64,000 nt of DNA, from NCBI RefSeq assembly GCF_003236175.1, contig NZ_QKTW01000030.1, positions 1 to 64,000 of the forward strand, in the 5' to 3' direction. The notes below the pieces were generated by a model. That model was not told the origin of the DNA and made no database searches. It worked only from the letters and a program-made list of their open reading frames with translations. Source of the stretch: Taibaiella soli (GTDB lineage Bacteria > Bacteroidota > Bacteroidia > Chitinophagales > Chitinophagaceae). Of this stretch, positions 53,372 through 63,217 are shown piece after piece. Both the position numbers and the translations under genes were made by a program. Within the stretch, counting starts at the first letter, position 1. Each line of letters opens with the position of its first letter.

Positions 53372-54646
53372 CTATTTACTCATTGTTGCTTCCCCAAATA
53401 CTCTCATAAAATTCCCACCGCCAATTTTGCCGATTTCTTCGGCGTTAAATCCGGTTTTCAGCATCGCTTCCACCACCGCATAATAGAATCCTGATTTTTG
53501 TTCAGGCCAATTCTGGTTCGAGCCGCTTGCCCTAAAACCATCTTTGCGTCCGTCATTCATAGGTCCCTGCGTTTTTTTACCCTGGCTGCCATCCGGCTTA
53601 TTCCCATGTTCGCTACCGGCCACACTACCATCCCTCAATTTTTCTCCTGGCTTCGGGCCAAAATCCGCATGATGAGTTCTATCATCCGGACTGTTATAGG
53701 GTGGGGTAAGTTTTGTATCTGTGCCGATGCATACGTGATCAATGCCTACTACGTCTACCATTGCCCTGATGTTCTGTGCATATTCAAGGGCGGAATCAGC
53801 AAGGTGTGTCCAAACACCGATCACGCCACCTGTACCTGCCACAAATTTGGCATGCTCCTTACTGATCAGTCTCGGGGCCATCATTTTTGCCATAAAGTCG
53901 TTAGAGCCTACCTGAGTGTCAAGCCCTGTATGGGAAATAAGTACCGGCTTTTGTGCCACTTTAAGTGCCCCGGTAACCGTGGCGACATCTGCATGCGAAA
54001 GGTCTATAGCGATACCTAACCGTTCACATTCCCTGATCACATCGGCCCCAAATGGTGTAAGGCCGTTGTAGCGTACAGGATTGGTGAAAACATCGCCCAA
54101 CGGAACGGAGGCATCACTATCATGCAGTAACGTTATCAAGCGCAGGCCGCGGTCGTAAGCCACCTGTAAACGCTCCGTTTTGCCTTCAAGGAAATGAGCG
54201 CCTTCCACTGCCTGGATTACCGTGGGCTGGTGTGCCTTGTGGGCAGCAAGCAAGTCTGCCACATTGTACGAACGCTTCATTCCACTGTTTTTCAGCTGTT
54301 GATCCAGGGAGGAGAGCCCGTTCAGGAAACGCTCATAAGCCATTCCGGGTTCGTCGAGTTTTCGGTAATCAACGGCAAAGGTCATGCAGATGGCAGCAAG
54401 ACCGGACTTAATCATTGCTTCAGACAGTTTCACATCTGGGCCGGGCATTTCACCTGTAACCATTGGGACATCGATATGATTGTGGGTATCTATACCCAGC
54501 GTTTCGACTACAATTTTGGTAACCCGTGGGTCAATGTCGTCAAATGCCAAAGACGCGAATGGGGTCGACACCAATGCCATGCCTGCACCTGAAATTGCCA
54601 TTGACCTGATAAATTTCCTCCTGGACCAACTGGAAGCATTTGCCAT
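53372..54646 (-). CDS. Membrane-dipeptidase-family (M19) metallopeptidase with TAT leader
   Basis: A 424-aa protein from ATG 54646 (MANASSWSRRKFIRSMAISG), whose SRRKFIR twin-arginine motif points to TAT export. The longer frame to 54733 would place 29 residues before the signal. The M19 fold shows the metal-binding HxD in GIDTHNHIDVPM, the bridging Glu in IQAVEGAHFLEG, RLITLLHDS, IDLSHADVAT and LISHTGLDTQVG. The C-terminal FNAEEIGKIGGGNFMRVFGE is typical. It cleaves dipeptides or related amides with a Zn pair in the periplasm. Monocistronic. Confidence 0.9.
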   Translation of the reverse strand: MANASSWSRRKFIRSMAISGAGMALVSTPFASLAFDDIDPRVTKIVVETLGIDTHNHIDVPMVTGEMPGPDVKLSEAMIKSGLAAICMTFAVDYRKLDEPGMAYERFLNGLSSLDQQLKNSGMKRSYNVADLLAAHKAHQPTVIQAVEGAHFLEGKTERLQVAYDRGLRLITLLHDSDASVPLGDVFTNPVRYNGLTPFGADVIRECERLGIAIDLSHADVATVTGALKVAQKPVLISHTGLDTQVGSNDFMAKMMAPRLISKEHAKFVAGTGGVIGVWTHLADSALEYAQNIRAMVDVVGIDHVCIGTDTKLTPPYNSPDDRTHHADFGPKPGEKLRDGSVAGSEHGNKPDGSQGKKTQGPMNDGRKDGFRASGSNQNWPEQKSGFYYAVVEAMLKTGFNAEEIGKIGGGNFMRVFGEATMSK

Positions 54647-54849
54647 ATATAAAGCTATATTGTTTCGTTCTTGAAATGAATATTCAGTTAAAAAGATACA
54701 GCCGGATTTTGCAAGAGAAAACACCGGCCTCATTATTATCCCTATCGCTCAATTAATTTAAAACTATAAAAATATCGAAATAGAGAAATTTATGAATTTT
54801 GAAGTTTTTCAAAATTCTCAAAAGACCTTTTACCCTAAAGCTGTAGTTT

Positions 54850-55488
54850 CTACTTAGCGAGACCTAGCTTTAAAGCTTTGGAAACAAGGCCTGCTGTATT
54901 TTTTACATCCATCTTTAATAAGATATTCTTTCTGTATTTTTCAACGGTTGTCAGGCCCAAAAATAAACGATCTGATATTTCCTGGCTGCTAAAGCCGTCA
55001 ACAAGGAGCTGCAATATTTCTCCTTCTCGCGGTGTTAGATTTGGTTTGAAGCTTTGATTTTTACGAAGTACCTGATCCAACTGCGCCATTTTTTCTTTCA
55101 TTGAAATGTCCATGAATGTATTGTTATTATAGACCTCTTCAATTGCTTTCATTAATTCTGACTCCTGAGTTGTTTTTAGCACATATCCTAAAACACCGTT
55201 TTTGAACATTAAATTCGCATAGAGAACACTATCCAGATTCGTTATTGCGAGCATTCGAATTTCCGGATATAATTTGCGAATAGATATTGCGATTTCGTCA
55301 CCTAGTCTTCCCGGCATTTGAATATCTAATAACAGCACATCAGGTTGTTCTTTTTTTAAACCGTTTATCAACTCCGCTTCGCTATTGTAAACACCTGCCA
55401 GAGTGAAATTCGAATGACTGCCGATTACGTTTGCGAACCCTTTCAATACAAGCGGATGGTCATCTAAAATGGCAACTTTTATATTCAT
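54850..55488 (-). CDS. NarL/LuxR-type response regulator
   Basis: A 212-aa protein. The receiver has acidic VAILDDHPLV, phospho-Asp in LLLDIQMPGRLG, T in LAITNLDS and K in GYVLKTTQ. The LuxR-type HTH at about 148-208 shows LTPREGEILQLLVDGFSSQE, ISDRLFLGLTTVEKYRKNIL. It is the partner of the TPR kinase that ends 24 bp upstream on the same strand. Confidence 0.95.
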   Translation of the reverse strand: MNIKVAILDDHPLVLKGFANVIGSHSNFTLAGVYNSEAELINGLKKEQPDVLLLDIQMPGRLGDEIAISIRKLYPEIRMLAITNLDSVLYANLMFKNGVLGYVLKTTQESELMKAIEEVYNNNTFMDISMKEKMAQLDQVLRKNQSFKPNLTPREGEILQLLVDGFSSQEISDRLFLGLTTVEKYRKNILLKMDVKNTAGLVSKALKLGLAK

Positions 55489-55512
55489 CTTTTAGAATTG
55501 ATTGTTGAAAAA

Positions 55513-57474
55513 TTAACCCAGATCCATAAGTTTCGCTTTGGCAAACTCCAGGAAGATCGTTGTCCCTTTATCAAAGTTTGATTGAATAGACATTTCGCCT
55601 TTTAATGTAGCGACGCGTGACTCCATATTCAATAGGCCAATCCCCTTCGTTATACGTCCTGTGTCAAAACCGACCCCATTATCCTCAAATGTGAGTTGAA
55701 GGCTATCGGGATGCTCCAACACCTGCAAAAACATCTGGGATGCCTTTGAGTGTTTTTGCGAATTCTGAATAATTTCCTGGATCAGGCGATAGAGAATCAG
55801 TTTGACATCATTATTGATCCATTCAAGATCTCCGTAAATTTCAACACTTAACGGAAATGAATTGCCCCCATTGATCCTATTTCGATATTCTAATAGTACC
55901 TCCGCAAAGCTTTTTTGTTGCAAAATGTTCGGTGTTAAATTGTGCGCGGTATTTCTGACTTCCTGCGCAACATCACGAAGCATTAATTCTATACGGCTAA
56001 AATTTTCTATTGAGGGATTCTTAATAACGGCGCCTAAATTCATCGTGATGGCAGAGAGCATACCACCAATGCCATCATGCAACTCTTTTGCCAGGCGATT
56101 GCGTTCTTGTTGTTCCCCCTCAATTGTAGCCTTTAACTGCAACATTTGCTTTTCTTGATTAAGCTGTTCAATTCTGTGTGAAGAAAGCTTTCGTTCAAAC
56201 TCTATGTCCTGTAATCTTCGTTTTTGTTTATCCTTACTGACTTTTATTAGCACAGCGAATAACGAAATTATTAGTACCAAAAATACAGCTCCACTTACCA
56301 GCATTGCATTTTTCCGTCGAATGGCAGCCGTTTGTCTTTCGATCTGATCTTGTCTATCCCTTATTTTTTTTTCATTTTCCGCTGTCCTGTACTGGATTTC
56401 CAATTGATTAATCTTGTCTGATGCATCTGTTTTATTGATACTGTCGCTCAACCGGCTGGACTCTTTGCTATGATATAAAGCCGTTTTCCAATCATTCTTC
56501 TTTTCGTAAAGTTTCATCAAATAACGATGGGCCTGTATGACGTCAAAGGTTAAATGACGGATTTGCGCTCTTTTTAAAGATGAGTCAAAATAACGAACCG
56601 AATTTGCGATGCTATCTTGCGTGAAAAAAATTTTCCCCAGCATTTCATAGGCTTCATTAGTCTTCTGTGGGGGAACGTTTGCCTCATCAGTTATCAGTGT
56701 CAGAAAAATAGCTTTAGAATTTTCTAATTTGCCAGCATGAAATTCAGTCACAGCAATATTACCCAATGCCACCGATCTGAATTTTTTATTACCAAGACTG
56801 TCAGCAATGCGGAAGACTTGCTTATAATTCCATTTGGCCTGCTCCCAGTCACCTCTTTTATCTGCTAACAATCCTTCGTTGTTTAAAATATTTAGCCTAA
56901 ACATTGGCTGGTTGAAGCGACTACTTGATTTCTCAGCCATTCGAACATAATATTCAGCTTTAGCGTCCTGGTTGATTTCTCTAAAAATGGTACTCATGTT
57001 TAAGTACAAAAACATCTTCAACGAATCAGAGACGGGTTGATGTAATTCTTTATCTACATATTCTAAAGCCTGCACGGATTTTTCAATGGCCATATCAAAC
57101 TGGTGGGTGCTGATATATGCAATGACGAGGTTGATATAATAGCATGCAATCTTTTCTTTCGCAACGGGACTGGACATTTTTTCTCTTTTAATTGCTTCTT
57201 CCAGACTAAATGCGGCCGGAATGAAGTTCCCGTTATTGAGATGATAGTTACCGAGTCTGTAGAGCAGACTAGCCTGTTTATGATAGTTATCATTTTCGCT
57301 CGCGAGTAAAAAACTGTCAAGAAGCAGATCGGTGAAATGATCTCTTCTATAATTGAAAATTGCCTTCAAAGACGGCTCACCGTTTTTTTCGGGCTGGTAA
57401 TGCTGCGCGAACCCCGAAAAATAATGGAGTAAACCCGAAAGGAAAAAAGCCAAAAAACAAAGCCGCTTATACAT
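55513..57474 (-). CDS. TPR sensor histidine kinase (HisKA_3 type)
   Basis: A 653-aa protein from ATG 57474 (MYKRLCFLAFFLSGLLHYFS, a signal peptide); a Met five codons earlier is possible. A periplasmic TPR region spans about 60-360 (e.g. AKWNYKQVFRIADSLGNKKF). A transmembrane helix (AMLVSGAVFLVLIISLFAVL) and a coiled coil follow. HisKA_3 has phospho-His in RLAKELHDGIGGMLS, and HATPase has IIQNSQKHSKAS, FEDNGVGFD and KGIGLLNMESRV. It pairs with the LuxR-type regulator. Such TPR kinases are usual in Bacteroidota; the signal is unknown. Confidence 0.93.
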   Translation of the reverse strand: MYKRLCFLAFFLSGLLHYFSGFAQHYQPEKNGEPSLKAIFNYRRDHFTDLLLDSFLLASENDNYHKQASLLYRLGNYHLNNGNFIPAAFSLEEAIKREKMSSPVAKEKIACYYINLVIAYISTHQFDMAIEKSVQALEYVDKELHQPVSDSLKMFLYLNMSTIFREINQDAKAEYYVRMAEKSSSRFNQPMFRLNILNNEGLLADKRGDWEQAKWNYKQVFRIADSLGNKKFRSVALGNIAVTEFHAGKLENSKAIFLTLITDEANVPPQKTNEAYEMLGKIFFTQDSIANSVRYFDSSLKRAQIRHLTFDVIQAHRYLMKLYEKKNDWKTALYHSKESSRLSDSINKTDASDKINQLEIQYRTAENEKKIRDRQDQIERQTAAIRRKNAMLVSGAVFLVLIISLFAVLIKVSKDKQKRRLQDIEFERKLSSHRIEQLNQEKQMLQLKATIEGEQQERNRLAKELHDGIGGMLSAITMNLGAVIKNPSIENFSRIELMLRDVAQEVRNTAHNLTPNILQQKSFAEVLLEYRNRINGGNSFPLSVEIYGDLEWINNDVKLILYRLIQEIIQNSQKHSKASQMFLQVLEHPDSLQLTFEDNGVGFDTGRITKGIGLLNMESRVATLKGEMSIQSNFDKGTTIFLEFAKAKLMDLG

Positions 57475-57569
57475 ATTACACTTAAACATATACTGGTAAA
57501 TGGGGTAAAAAAGGCCTAAGGCTTGAGATATTTTTGAATATATGAAACGGCGAGGTTGTAAAGGCAAAA

Positions 57570-57577
57570 CAAATATA
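57570..57577 (-). promoter_or_regulatory. Possible -7 box upstream of the TPR kinase
   Basis: Minus-strand TATATTTG fits TAnnTTTG, about 95 bp before the start codon. No -33 TTTG is seen at the right distance. Confidence 0.3.
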
Positions 57578-57638
57578 ACAACTGTCAGTCGGATTATTTT
57601 TCACGATACCCTTTGTTCATTTTTCAAAATTTCATGTA

Positions 57639-59735
57639 ATGCACTATCGTATTAATGTGTTTTTTTCAACGCTATTAGCTTTTACCATTTGTTGTGTTTC
57701 AGCAAGGGCACAGACGCCCCAATACACCCATCAGGGAACTACCGCTTCCAACCCTAATAGTTTCCCATTTACAAATGGATTTAATAAACTTCAATGGCTC
57801 TATCAGGGAAATATGTTTGCCAGTGCGCCAAGCGGCTCTATTACTAAGATTTATTTTAAAACGTTGTCGGCAGTAACGGCGACCATGAATGACCTGGTCA
57901 TACGAATTGCTCCCACGACATTAGGCGCATTATCTACAACAAATTTTGAGACGCAAGGCTTCGACACTGTTTTGAGCGCGGCTACCTATGCTATGACTAC
58001 TCAGGCTGGACAATGGGTTGGCATTCCCCTTCAGACGCCCTACCCTTATACTGCCGGTCAGAGCTTTATCATCGAAATAACAAAGTCATCGGGAACCGGA
58101 TTGCCGATTTTGGCATACCAGACCTCAGAAAGCTATGTGGCCCGGCTTCACGCCAATTCAGCAACGGCAACCGCGCCAACAGGTAACGCACAAACGTTGG
58201 GCGAATTAGGTTTTGATATCATCTCTTCCAGTACCGCCGTTATTACCGGACCGGATACCATCTGTTTGGGCAGTAATCAGAATTTTTACGGCTCACCCAC
58301 TGGTGGCTCTTGGAGTATTAACAATACAAGTGTTGCATCCATATCTTCTTCCGGCACCCTGACCGGACTAACTAGCGGTAGCGCGATAATAACCTACAAT
58401 TACGGTACTGGCATTATAGCCAAAAATGTATTCGTAAAAGCCAATCAATCGGCCACAATTACGTTGGCGGCAAATCCAGGAGATACCGTTTGCGGTGGTA
58501 ATTCAATAATGTTGAACGCAACAGTTACGAATGCCGGAGACACCCCATCTTATACCTGGATCGTAAATGGTAACCCGCTCATCATACCTAATAACAACCC
58601 AACCTATAATGTCAGTAATCTTTCGGGAGGAACTGGATATAATGTTGCATGTGTCGTAACCAGCTCGCTGCAATGTATCGCAAACGATACAGCGAGCCGA
58701 TCAATTTATTTCAGACCTGTTGTCACACCCTCCGTATCAATCATGTCGAATAATTCAACTCCCGTTTGTGTTGGTATTCCCGTCCTGTTTACAGCAACAC
58801 CCAGCAATGGAGGAACGGTCCCAATCTATCAATGGTTTAAGAACAATATAAATATTGTCAATGCAAATAACGTTACCTATAGCGACGCGACATTACAACC
58901 AACTGATATCATCACCTGTCAAATGACGAGTAACGCTACCTGTCCCAATCCAAACATTGTAACGAGCAATATATTGATAGCCCCCGTCAATCCAATTGCA
59001 ACAACCCACGTGCAAATATCCGCAACCGACACCTCAGTCTGTTCCGGTGAATCTGTCACTGTTGCAGCAATACCAACCAATGGCGGCTCGGCTCCAACGT
59101 TCCAATGGTATTTGAACGGAACAACTGTAAATAACACCAGTGGTATTTATAATTATACACCTTCCAACAATGATCAGGTATTTTGTGTTATGACCAGTAA
59201 TGCTCTTTGTACAAGCAACGCCGTTGATAGTTCCGACACACTCACTTTTGCCGTATATAATTTGCCTGTCGTTACCATCCTGCAAAACGGTAATACTTTT
59301 TCCTCAAGTGCTGCAACTGGTAATCAATGGTATTGTAACGGATCAGCAGTAACAGGGGGATCTGGACAAACCATTGCAGCAACAGTGGATGGATATTATA
59401 AAGTAGTTGTTACGGATGCGAATGGCTGTCAGGTTACATCTGACTCTATCCTGTATCAAAATAATGTGGGTGTATCAAATGTGCTTTATGGCAAGGTCAC
59501 TAAGATCTATCCAAACCCGGCACATCAGAAATTAATGATAGGCATTGATCCCGAAATAATAGATAAATTGACGGTTGAATTATCGATTACAAATCAGCTG
59601 GGACAAATGGTGTATGTATGTTCCCCGAAGTCTTCGAGCATTACGATAGACTTAGAGCAGTTTTCAACAGGGATTTATTTTGTGAAGATAAGTACGCAAG
59701 AAGGTTCAAGTGTATCTCGCTTTGTGAAAGAATAG
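57639..59735 (+). CDS. Large secreted Ig-like repeat protein with T9SS sorting tail
   Basis: A 698-aa protein with a signal peptide (about 1-24, VSARAQ). The N-terminal beta-rich domain (about 25-195) carries segments such as GSITKIYFKTLSA and AGQSFIIEITKSSGTG. A BIg2-like domain (GSWSINNTSVASISSSGTLT) and three to four Cys-pair Ig-like repeats follow, with the theme VCxGxxVxxxA...GxxPxYQWFxN...YxxxxLxxxDxxxCxMTS. The tail IYPNPAHQKLMIGI...GIYFVKISTQEG is a type A sorting domain. Likely exported by the type IX system as a surface adhesin or matrix protein. Confidence 0.88.
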   Translation: MHYRINVFFSTLLAFTICCVSARAQTPQYTHQGTTASNPNSFPFTNGFNKLQWLYQGNMFASAPSGSITKIYFKTLSAVTATMNDLVIRIAPTTLGALSTTNFETQGFDTVLSAATYAMTTQAGQWVGIPLQTPYPYTAGQSFIIEITKSSGTGLPILAYQTSESYVARLHANSATATAPTGNAQTLGELGFDIISSSTAVITGPDTICLGSNQNFYGSPTGGSWSINNTSVASISSSGTLTGLTSGSAIITYNYGTGIIAKNVFVKANQSATITLAANPGDTVCGGNSIMLNATVTNAGDTPSYTWIVNGNPLIIPNNNPTYNVSNLSGGTGYNVACVVTSSLQCIANDTASRSIYFRPVVTPSVSIMSNNSTPVCVGIPVLFTATPSNGGTVPIYQWFKNNINIVNANNVTYSDATLQPTDIITCQMTSNATCPNPNIVTSNILIAPVNPIATTHVQISATDTSVCSGESVTVAAIPTNGGSAPTFQWYLNGTTVNNTSGIYNYTPSNNDQVFCVMTSNALCTSNAVDSSDTLTFAVYNLPVVTILQNGNTFSSSAATGNQWYCNGSAVTGGSGQTIAATVDGYYKVVVTDANGCQVTSDSILYQNNVGVSNVLYGKVTKIYPNPAHQKLMIGIDPEIIDKLTVELSITNQLGQMVYVCSPKSSSITIDLEQFSTGIYFVKISTQEGSSVSRFVKE

Positions 59736-59757
59736 TTACAATGATCCAGGTATAGAG

Positions 59758-59790
59758 AAGGCCGTTTGATCACAAATGGCCTTTATAATT
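59758..59790 (+). terminator. Hairpin terminator after the T9SS protein gene
   Basis: AAGGCCGTTTG and the CAAATGGCCTT-type arm pair across GATCA, followed by a T/A-rich stretch. Confidence 0.65.
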
Positions 59791-60026
59791 TTAATAACTG
59801 ATCATGAAACAAAATACTCTGGAAAGACAATGCCAGAAGCTTCGGAAAACCTTTACTAGACAAACTCCAGTTCAACTTTTGTTCGGTTGAGCTAATCAAC
59901 CATAAGCCACAATTATAGTTAACCTATTTAGCTATTACGATGGTTAGTTTAGAGAATGTCGCAGATCAAAACCATGATTTATGCGAATTATGTATTGGAG
60001 ACTTGTATTACTGTAGCTTTGTTTAT

Positions 60027-60818
60027 ATGAGCAAGAAGCAGGCAATTCCCGTTAATCAATTTGGCGCAGAAGACATGGTAATTGAACGTGTCGAATTCGA
60101 TAAACTGCCTGAATTGGGTGAATGGCAGCAACCTGAGCGGCATGACCGGCATTCTTTCTTTTTGCTCGAAAAAGGCAGCGTGACCATGGAGATCGATTTT
60201 CAGGTTTACGAAATCCGCGCTCCATCGGTCATTTACATGCATCCGGATCAAGTACACAAAATACGGAGCTTTAAACATGTATCGGTAGTTGCCTGGGCTA
60301 TACACAACGAACACCTGACGAAGCAAAATCTGGCAGCTCTGGAAGTTACCGCCCCCATTTCACTGCACCCTGAATCTTATGCTCTGATCGCAGACACCGC
60401 AGCAATTGCCATGAGGTTTAAGGATCGACAGACTATTCTGAATGCATTGATCGAACTCGTCATTGCGCTCTTCGATCATTCACCCGCGCAGCATAGGTCT
60501 TACACCATTGCCAAAAGCTTTAAACAATTATTAGAGCAGCGTTATGTATCGCTAAAGCGCCCTAATGATTATGCACAATTACTCCATTTGTCGGTACCCT
60601 ACCTGAACGAGTGTATTAAAAATGCAACGGGACATTCAGTCTCCCACCAAATACAGCAACGCATCATTCTTGAAGCCAAAAGACTGCTCTATCACTCTGC
60701 TTATTCTCTAAAGGAAATAGCAATGCTTTTAGGCTATGATGACTACGCCTATTTCTCCCGGCTCTTTACCAATATAGTGGGTACCAGCCCTGCAACTTTT
60801 CGAAAAAACCACGATTAG
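60027..60818 (+). CDS. AraC-family transcriptional regulator
   Basis: A 263-aa protein from ATG 60027 (MSKKQAIPVNQFGAEDMVIE); a frame extending to 59940 lacks family similarity, though a TAGCTTTG box at 60014-60021 is then very close to the start. The N-terminal cupin sensor shows HSFFLLEKGSVTMEIDFQVY and VIYMHPDQVHKIRSF. The C-terminal double HTH shows DYAQLLHLSVPYLNECIKNA, then SLKEIAMLLGYDDYAYFSRL, FTNIVGTSPATFRK. It lies 59 bp before an FAD monooxygenase on the same strand, its likely target. Confidence 0.9.
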   Translation: MSKKQAIPVNQFGAEDMVIERVEFDKLPELGEWQQPERHDRHSFFLLEKGSVTMEIDFQVYEIRAPSVIYMHPDQVHKIRSFKHVSVVAWAIHNEHLTKQNLAALEVTAPISLHPESYALIADTAAIAMRFKDRQTILNALIELVIALFDHSPAQHRSYTIAKSFKQLLEQRYVSLKRPNDYAQLLHLSVPYLNECIKNATGHSVSHQIQQRIILEAKRLLYHSAYSLKEIAMLLGYDDYAYFSRLFTNIVGTSPATFRKNHD

Positions 60819-60877
60819 TCCAAATCTTACTGTCATGCTGCCGAAAGCTGAACGTAATGGCAACAGACCTTTGAGCT

Positions 60878-61969
60878 ATGAAAAATGTACTCATATCTGG
60901 TGCCAGTTTCGCCGGTCTGGCCACTGCTTATTGGATGAACAGATCCGGCTACCAGGTAACCATCGTTGAAATAAATCAATCCATCAAAAAAGGTGGTACA
61001 CCTGTCAATATATTAGAAGGCACCATTGATGTTGTTAAACGGATGGGGTTATTTGAACAGATTGCAGCCAACCAGATCCGCATGGAGCGTATGGAATTTA
61101 AAAATGCACTGGATGAAACGGAACGATCAGAAGCCCACAAAAAAAATGAAGAATACGAGATAGAAAGGGACGTACTTCTGGATATGATGTACAACGCTGT
61201 TAAAAACAATGTGGAGATTATTTACGGCGACAGCATCACTTCGCTAACCGAAAATAATAACGGAATTGACGTAACCTTCAGGAGCAACCCGTCACGAACT
61301 TTTGACCTGGTATTTGGCTGCGACGGCATTCATTCCATTGTACGCAAACTCTGGTTCGGCCCTGAAACTGAATTTTCACGATTTCTGAACATCTATTTCT
61401 CCATTAGTATAGTCCATAAACTATTGATACCTGAGTACACGACCCAAATGTACAGCGAACCGGGCCGGACAGTCATGCTTAATGCTTATAATGGCAAAAC
61501 AGATATCTGTTTCGCCTACCATTCCGAAAATGAGGTTTCCTACGACTATCGTAACGACGTTCAAATGCGACAAATGATCTGTGATGCCTTCCAACGTACC
61601 GGCTGGCGCACACCTGAATTACTAAAGGAAGTAGCCGCATCAGAAACATTCTATTTTGACAAACTATGCCAACTTAAAATGCCCAACTGGACAAAAGGCC
61701 GGGTTGCATTGGTTGGTGACGCAGGCTACTGTGCTTCTCCGGCCGCAGGTCGGGGCGGCTCGCTCGCTATCGACGGTGCAGCCGCACTTGCCGACGCTTT
61801 CGAGCAATCAGACGACGACTATCAAAAAGCTTTTAAAAGTTATAACACAGGCTTTCGCCCTTTCGTTGAACAGCTTCAGGAAGATGTAGTGAGCTATAAC
61901 CTGGATGCACTTGTGCCAAAAGATAATGAAGCAATCAGAAAACGAAATAAAGAAGGTTTTGGTTTTTAA
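60878..61969 (+). CDS. FAD-dependent monooxygenase (PHBH/TetX fold)
   Basis: A 363-aa class A flavoprotein hydroxylase. The FAD-binding start VLISGASFAGLATAYWMNRS carries the dinucleotide loop with S/A for some glycines. The DG motif is in VFGCDGIHSIVRKLW, and the second FAD motif is VALVGDAGYCASPAAGRGGS. The substrate domain lies in between. The group includes the tetracycline-inactivating enzymes and many secondary-metabolite hydroxylases. The sequence does not fix the substrate. Probably regulated by the AraC gene 59 bp upstream. Confidence 0.88.
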   Translation: MKNVLISGASFAGLATAYWMNRSGYQVTIVEINQSIKKGGTPVNILEGTIDVVKRMGLFEQIAANQIRMERMEFKNALDETERSEAHKKNEEYEIERDVLLDMMYNAVKNNVEIIYGDSITSLTENNNGIDVTFRSNPSRTFDLVFGCDGIHSIVRKLWFGPETEFSRFLNIYFSISIVHKLLIPEYTTQMYSEPGRTVMLNAYNGKTDICFAYHSENEVSYDYRNDVQMRQMICDAFQRTGWRTPELLKEVAASETFYFDKLCQLKMPNWTKGRVALVGDAGYCASPAAGRGGSLAIDGAAALADAFEQSDDDYQKAFKSYNTGFRPFVEQLQEDVVSYNLDALVPKDNEAIRKRNKEGFGF

Positions 61970-62529
61970 ACTTCATTCCAAACCTTATGAAGAAAAGCCA
62001 TTTAGCTGAACCCGATATTGTTAGTCCAGCAGTGATTTGATTGCAGATTAATCGATTTCACCGCCCACACTAAAAATCATTCAGCAACCGAGGTATTTCG
62101 TCTACCACAACATTGCGAAATTATTTAACTGTCAAAATAGCTGTCCGTATCTACCCCTTTACGTGGATGGATTTTATTTAGCGTGCTAAAAAAAACAACA
62201 GACGAAATTGTAGCCCATTCTGGGAGGGTTTTGCCATGTTGCGTGCCTGTTCCACAACACAACTTTTAAAGAAAATACCGCTTTAATAGGACGATATCTT
62301 CCTTTAACTTTCAAAAGAAGGATAAAGAATAGGAATAGCTTTTGAAATCAAAAAAGCTTTTTAAAGAAAATAAAGGGGGAAATCGGTCGAACTAAATTTT
62401 TTATTTAGTAAGAAACTGGCTAATATTTACGCTTAATCATTTCTATCCCCCAAGAATTCTACTTGATCCCTTTTCCGCTCTTAAATATCCACCTCTTATA
62501 GTATTGAAATAAATGGAGATAATTAGTAT
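61970..62529. other. Intergenic region without recognisable genes
   Basis: About 560 bp, AT-rich towards the right end. No coding frame with protein-like composition, no repeat family of this window and no strong hairpin were found until the tRNA terminator. Confidence 0.5.
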
Positions 62530-62563
62530 AAAAAAGGAGACAATCATAATTGATCGTCTCCTA
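62530..62563 (-). terminator. Terminator of tRNA-Lys
   Basis: On the minus strand GGAGACGATCA and TGATTGTCTCC pair (one mismatch) across ATTA, followed by TTTTTT. It begins 4 bases after the tRNA 3' end. Confidence 0.9.
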
Positions 62564-62566
62564 AAG

Positions 62567-62639
62567 TGATCCCGTTGGGACTCGAACCCAAGACCCATAC
62601 ATTAAAAGTGTATTGCTCTACCAACTGAGCTACGGAATC
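62567..62639 (-). tRNA. tRNA-Lys (anticodon TTT)
   Basis: 73 nt. Acceptor GATTCCG pairs with CGGGATC (one G-T), discriminator A. D arm is GCTCAGTTGGTAGAGC, the anticodon loop ACTTTTAAT reads TTT, and the T arm is TTGGGTTCGAGTCCCAA. The 3' CCA is not encoded. The minus-strand TATATTTG (62668-62675) upstream fits a -7 box. Confidence 0.97.
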
Positions 62640-62667
62640 TCCTTATATATTCCCTGCGGAACGGGTG

Positions 62668-62675
62668 CAAATATA
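62668..62675 (-). promoter_or_regulatory. -7 box of the tRNA-Lys promoter
   Basis: Minus-strand TATATTTG (TAnnTTTG), 28 bp upstream of the tRNA 5' end. TTGAC stands directly before it, and no separate -33 TTTG is clear. Confidence 0.45.
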
Positions 62676-62752
62676 TGTCAAGATTTTTTTCCGTCATAGT
62701 ACTTAATGTATATTTCTAAGCACCATGAATAAATTATTAAGTTTTGGACGTG

Positions 62753-63217
62753 CTATTTTGCATTATTGGCATGTTGCATCGACTGCACCTGCTGTTGCAG
62801 AAACTCAATCTGCTGCTGGTTTTTACGATAACTCAGGTAATAGAAAATAGCCAAAATCAATAAAATTTTCGACAAGATAAAAATCCCTATAAATGCAGGC
62901 CGCCAATATTTGTGCACTCTGATATGCCCATCAGAAAAGATCACTTTCACTTCTTCTTCCGGCTTGCGACTGGTCGGTATTATTTTCGGTGTCGTTTCAA
63001 ACAGACGGCTTTCAATCTCAGCCCACACCGTCAGCGGAGGTGGTACCCGGTTATCGTAAGCCATCCGCTCCAGCCGGTCTTCAACACTCCAAAGCGCTTC
63101 CTGCAGCAAGGGTTGCGTCCCCAACAGCCGGCGCAACTCCTGCTCTTCCCGCTCTTCAAGCAGTCCAAGCACATATGCTTCTATAACGCCACTATCTATA
63201 TACTCCTGGATGTTCAC
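62753..63217 (-). CDS. Anti-sigma-factor-like membrane protein
   Basis: A 154-aa protein from GTG 63217. A longer frame (to 63385) would lie mostly on top of the sigma-like gene out of frame. The N-terminal anti-sigma-type helices read NIQEYIDSGVIEAYVLGLLE and EEQELRRLLGTQPLLQEALW. A cytoplasmic linker, one transmembrane helix (PAFIGIFILSKILLILAIFY) and a short periplasmic coiled tail follow. The GTG and the sigma-like stop overlap as GTGA, so the two are coupled. The RskA-like N-terminus and the gene pair support the call. Confidence 0.75.
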   Translation of the reverse strand: MNIQEYIDSGVIEAYVLGLLEEREEQELRRLLGTQPLLQEALWSVEDRLERMAYDNRVPPPLTVWAEIESRLFETTPKIIPTSRKPEEEVKVIFSDGHIRVHKYWRPAFIGIFILSKILLILAIFYYLSYRKNQQQIEFLQQQVQSMQHANNAK

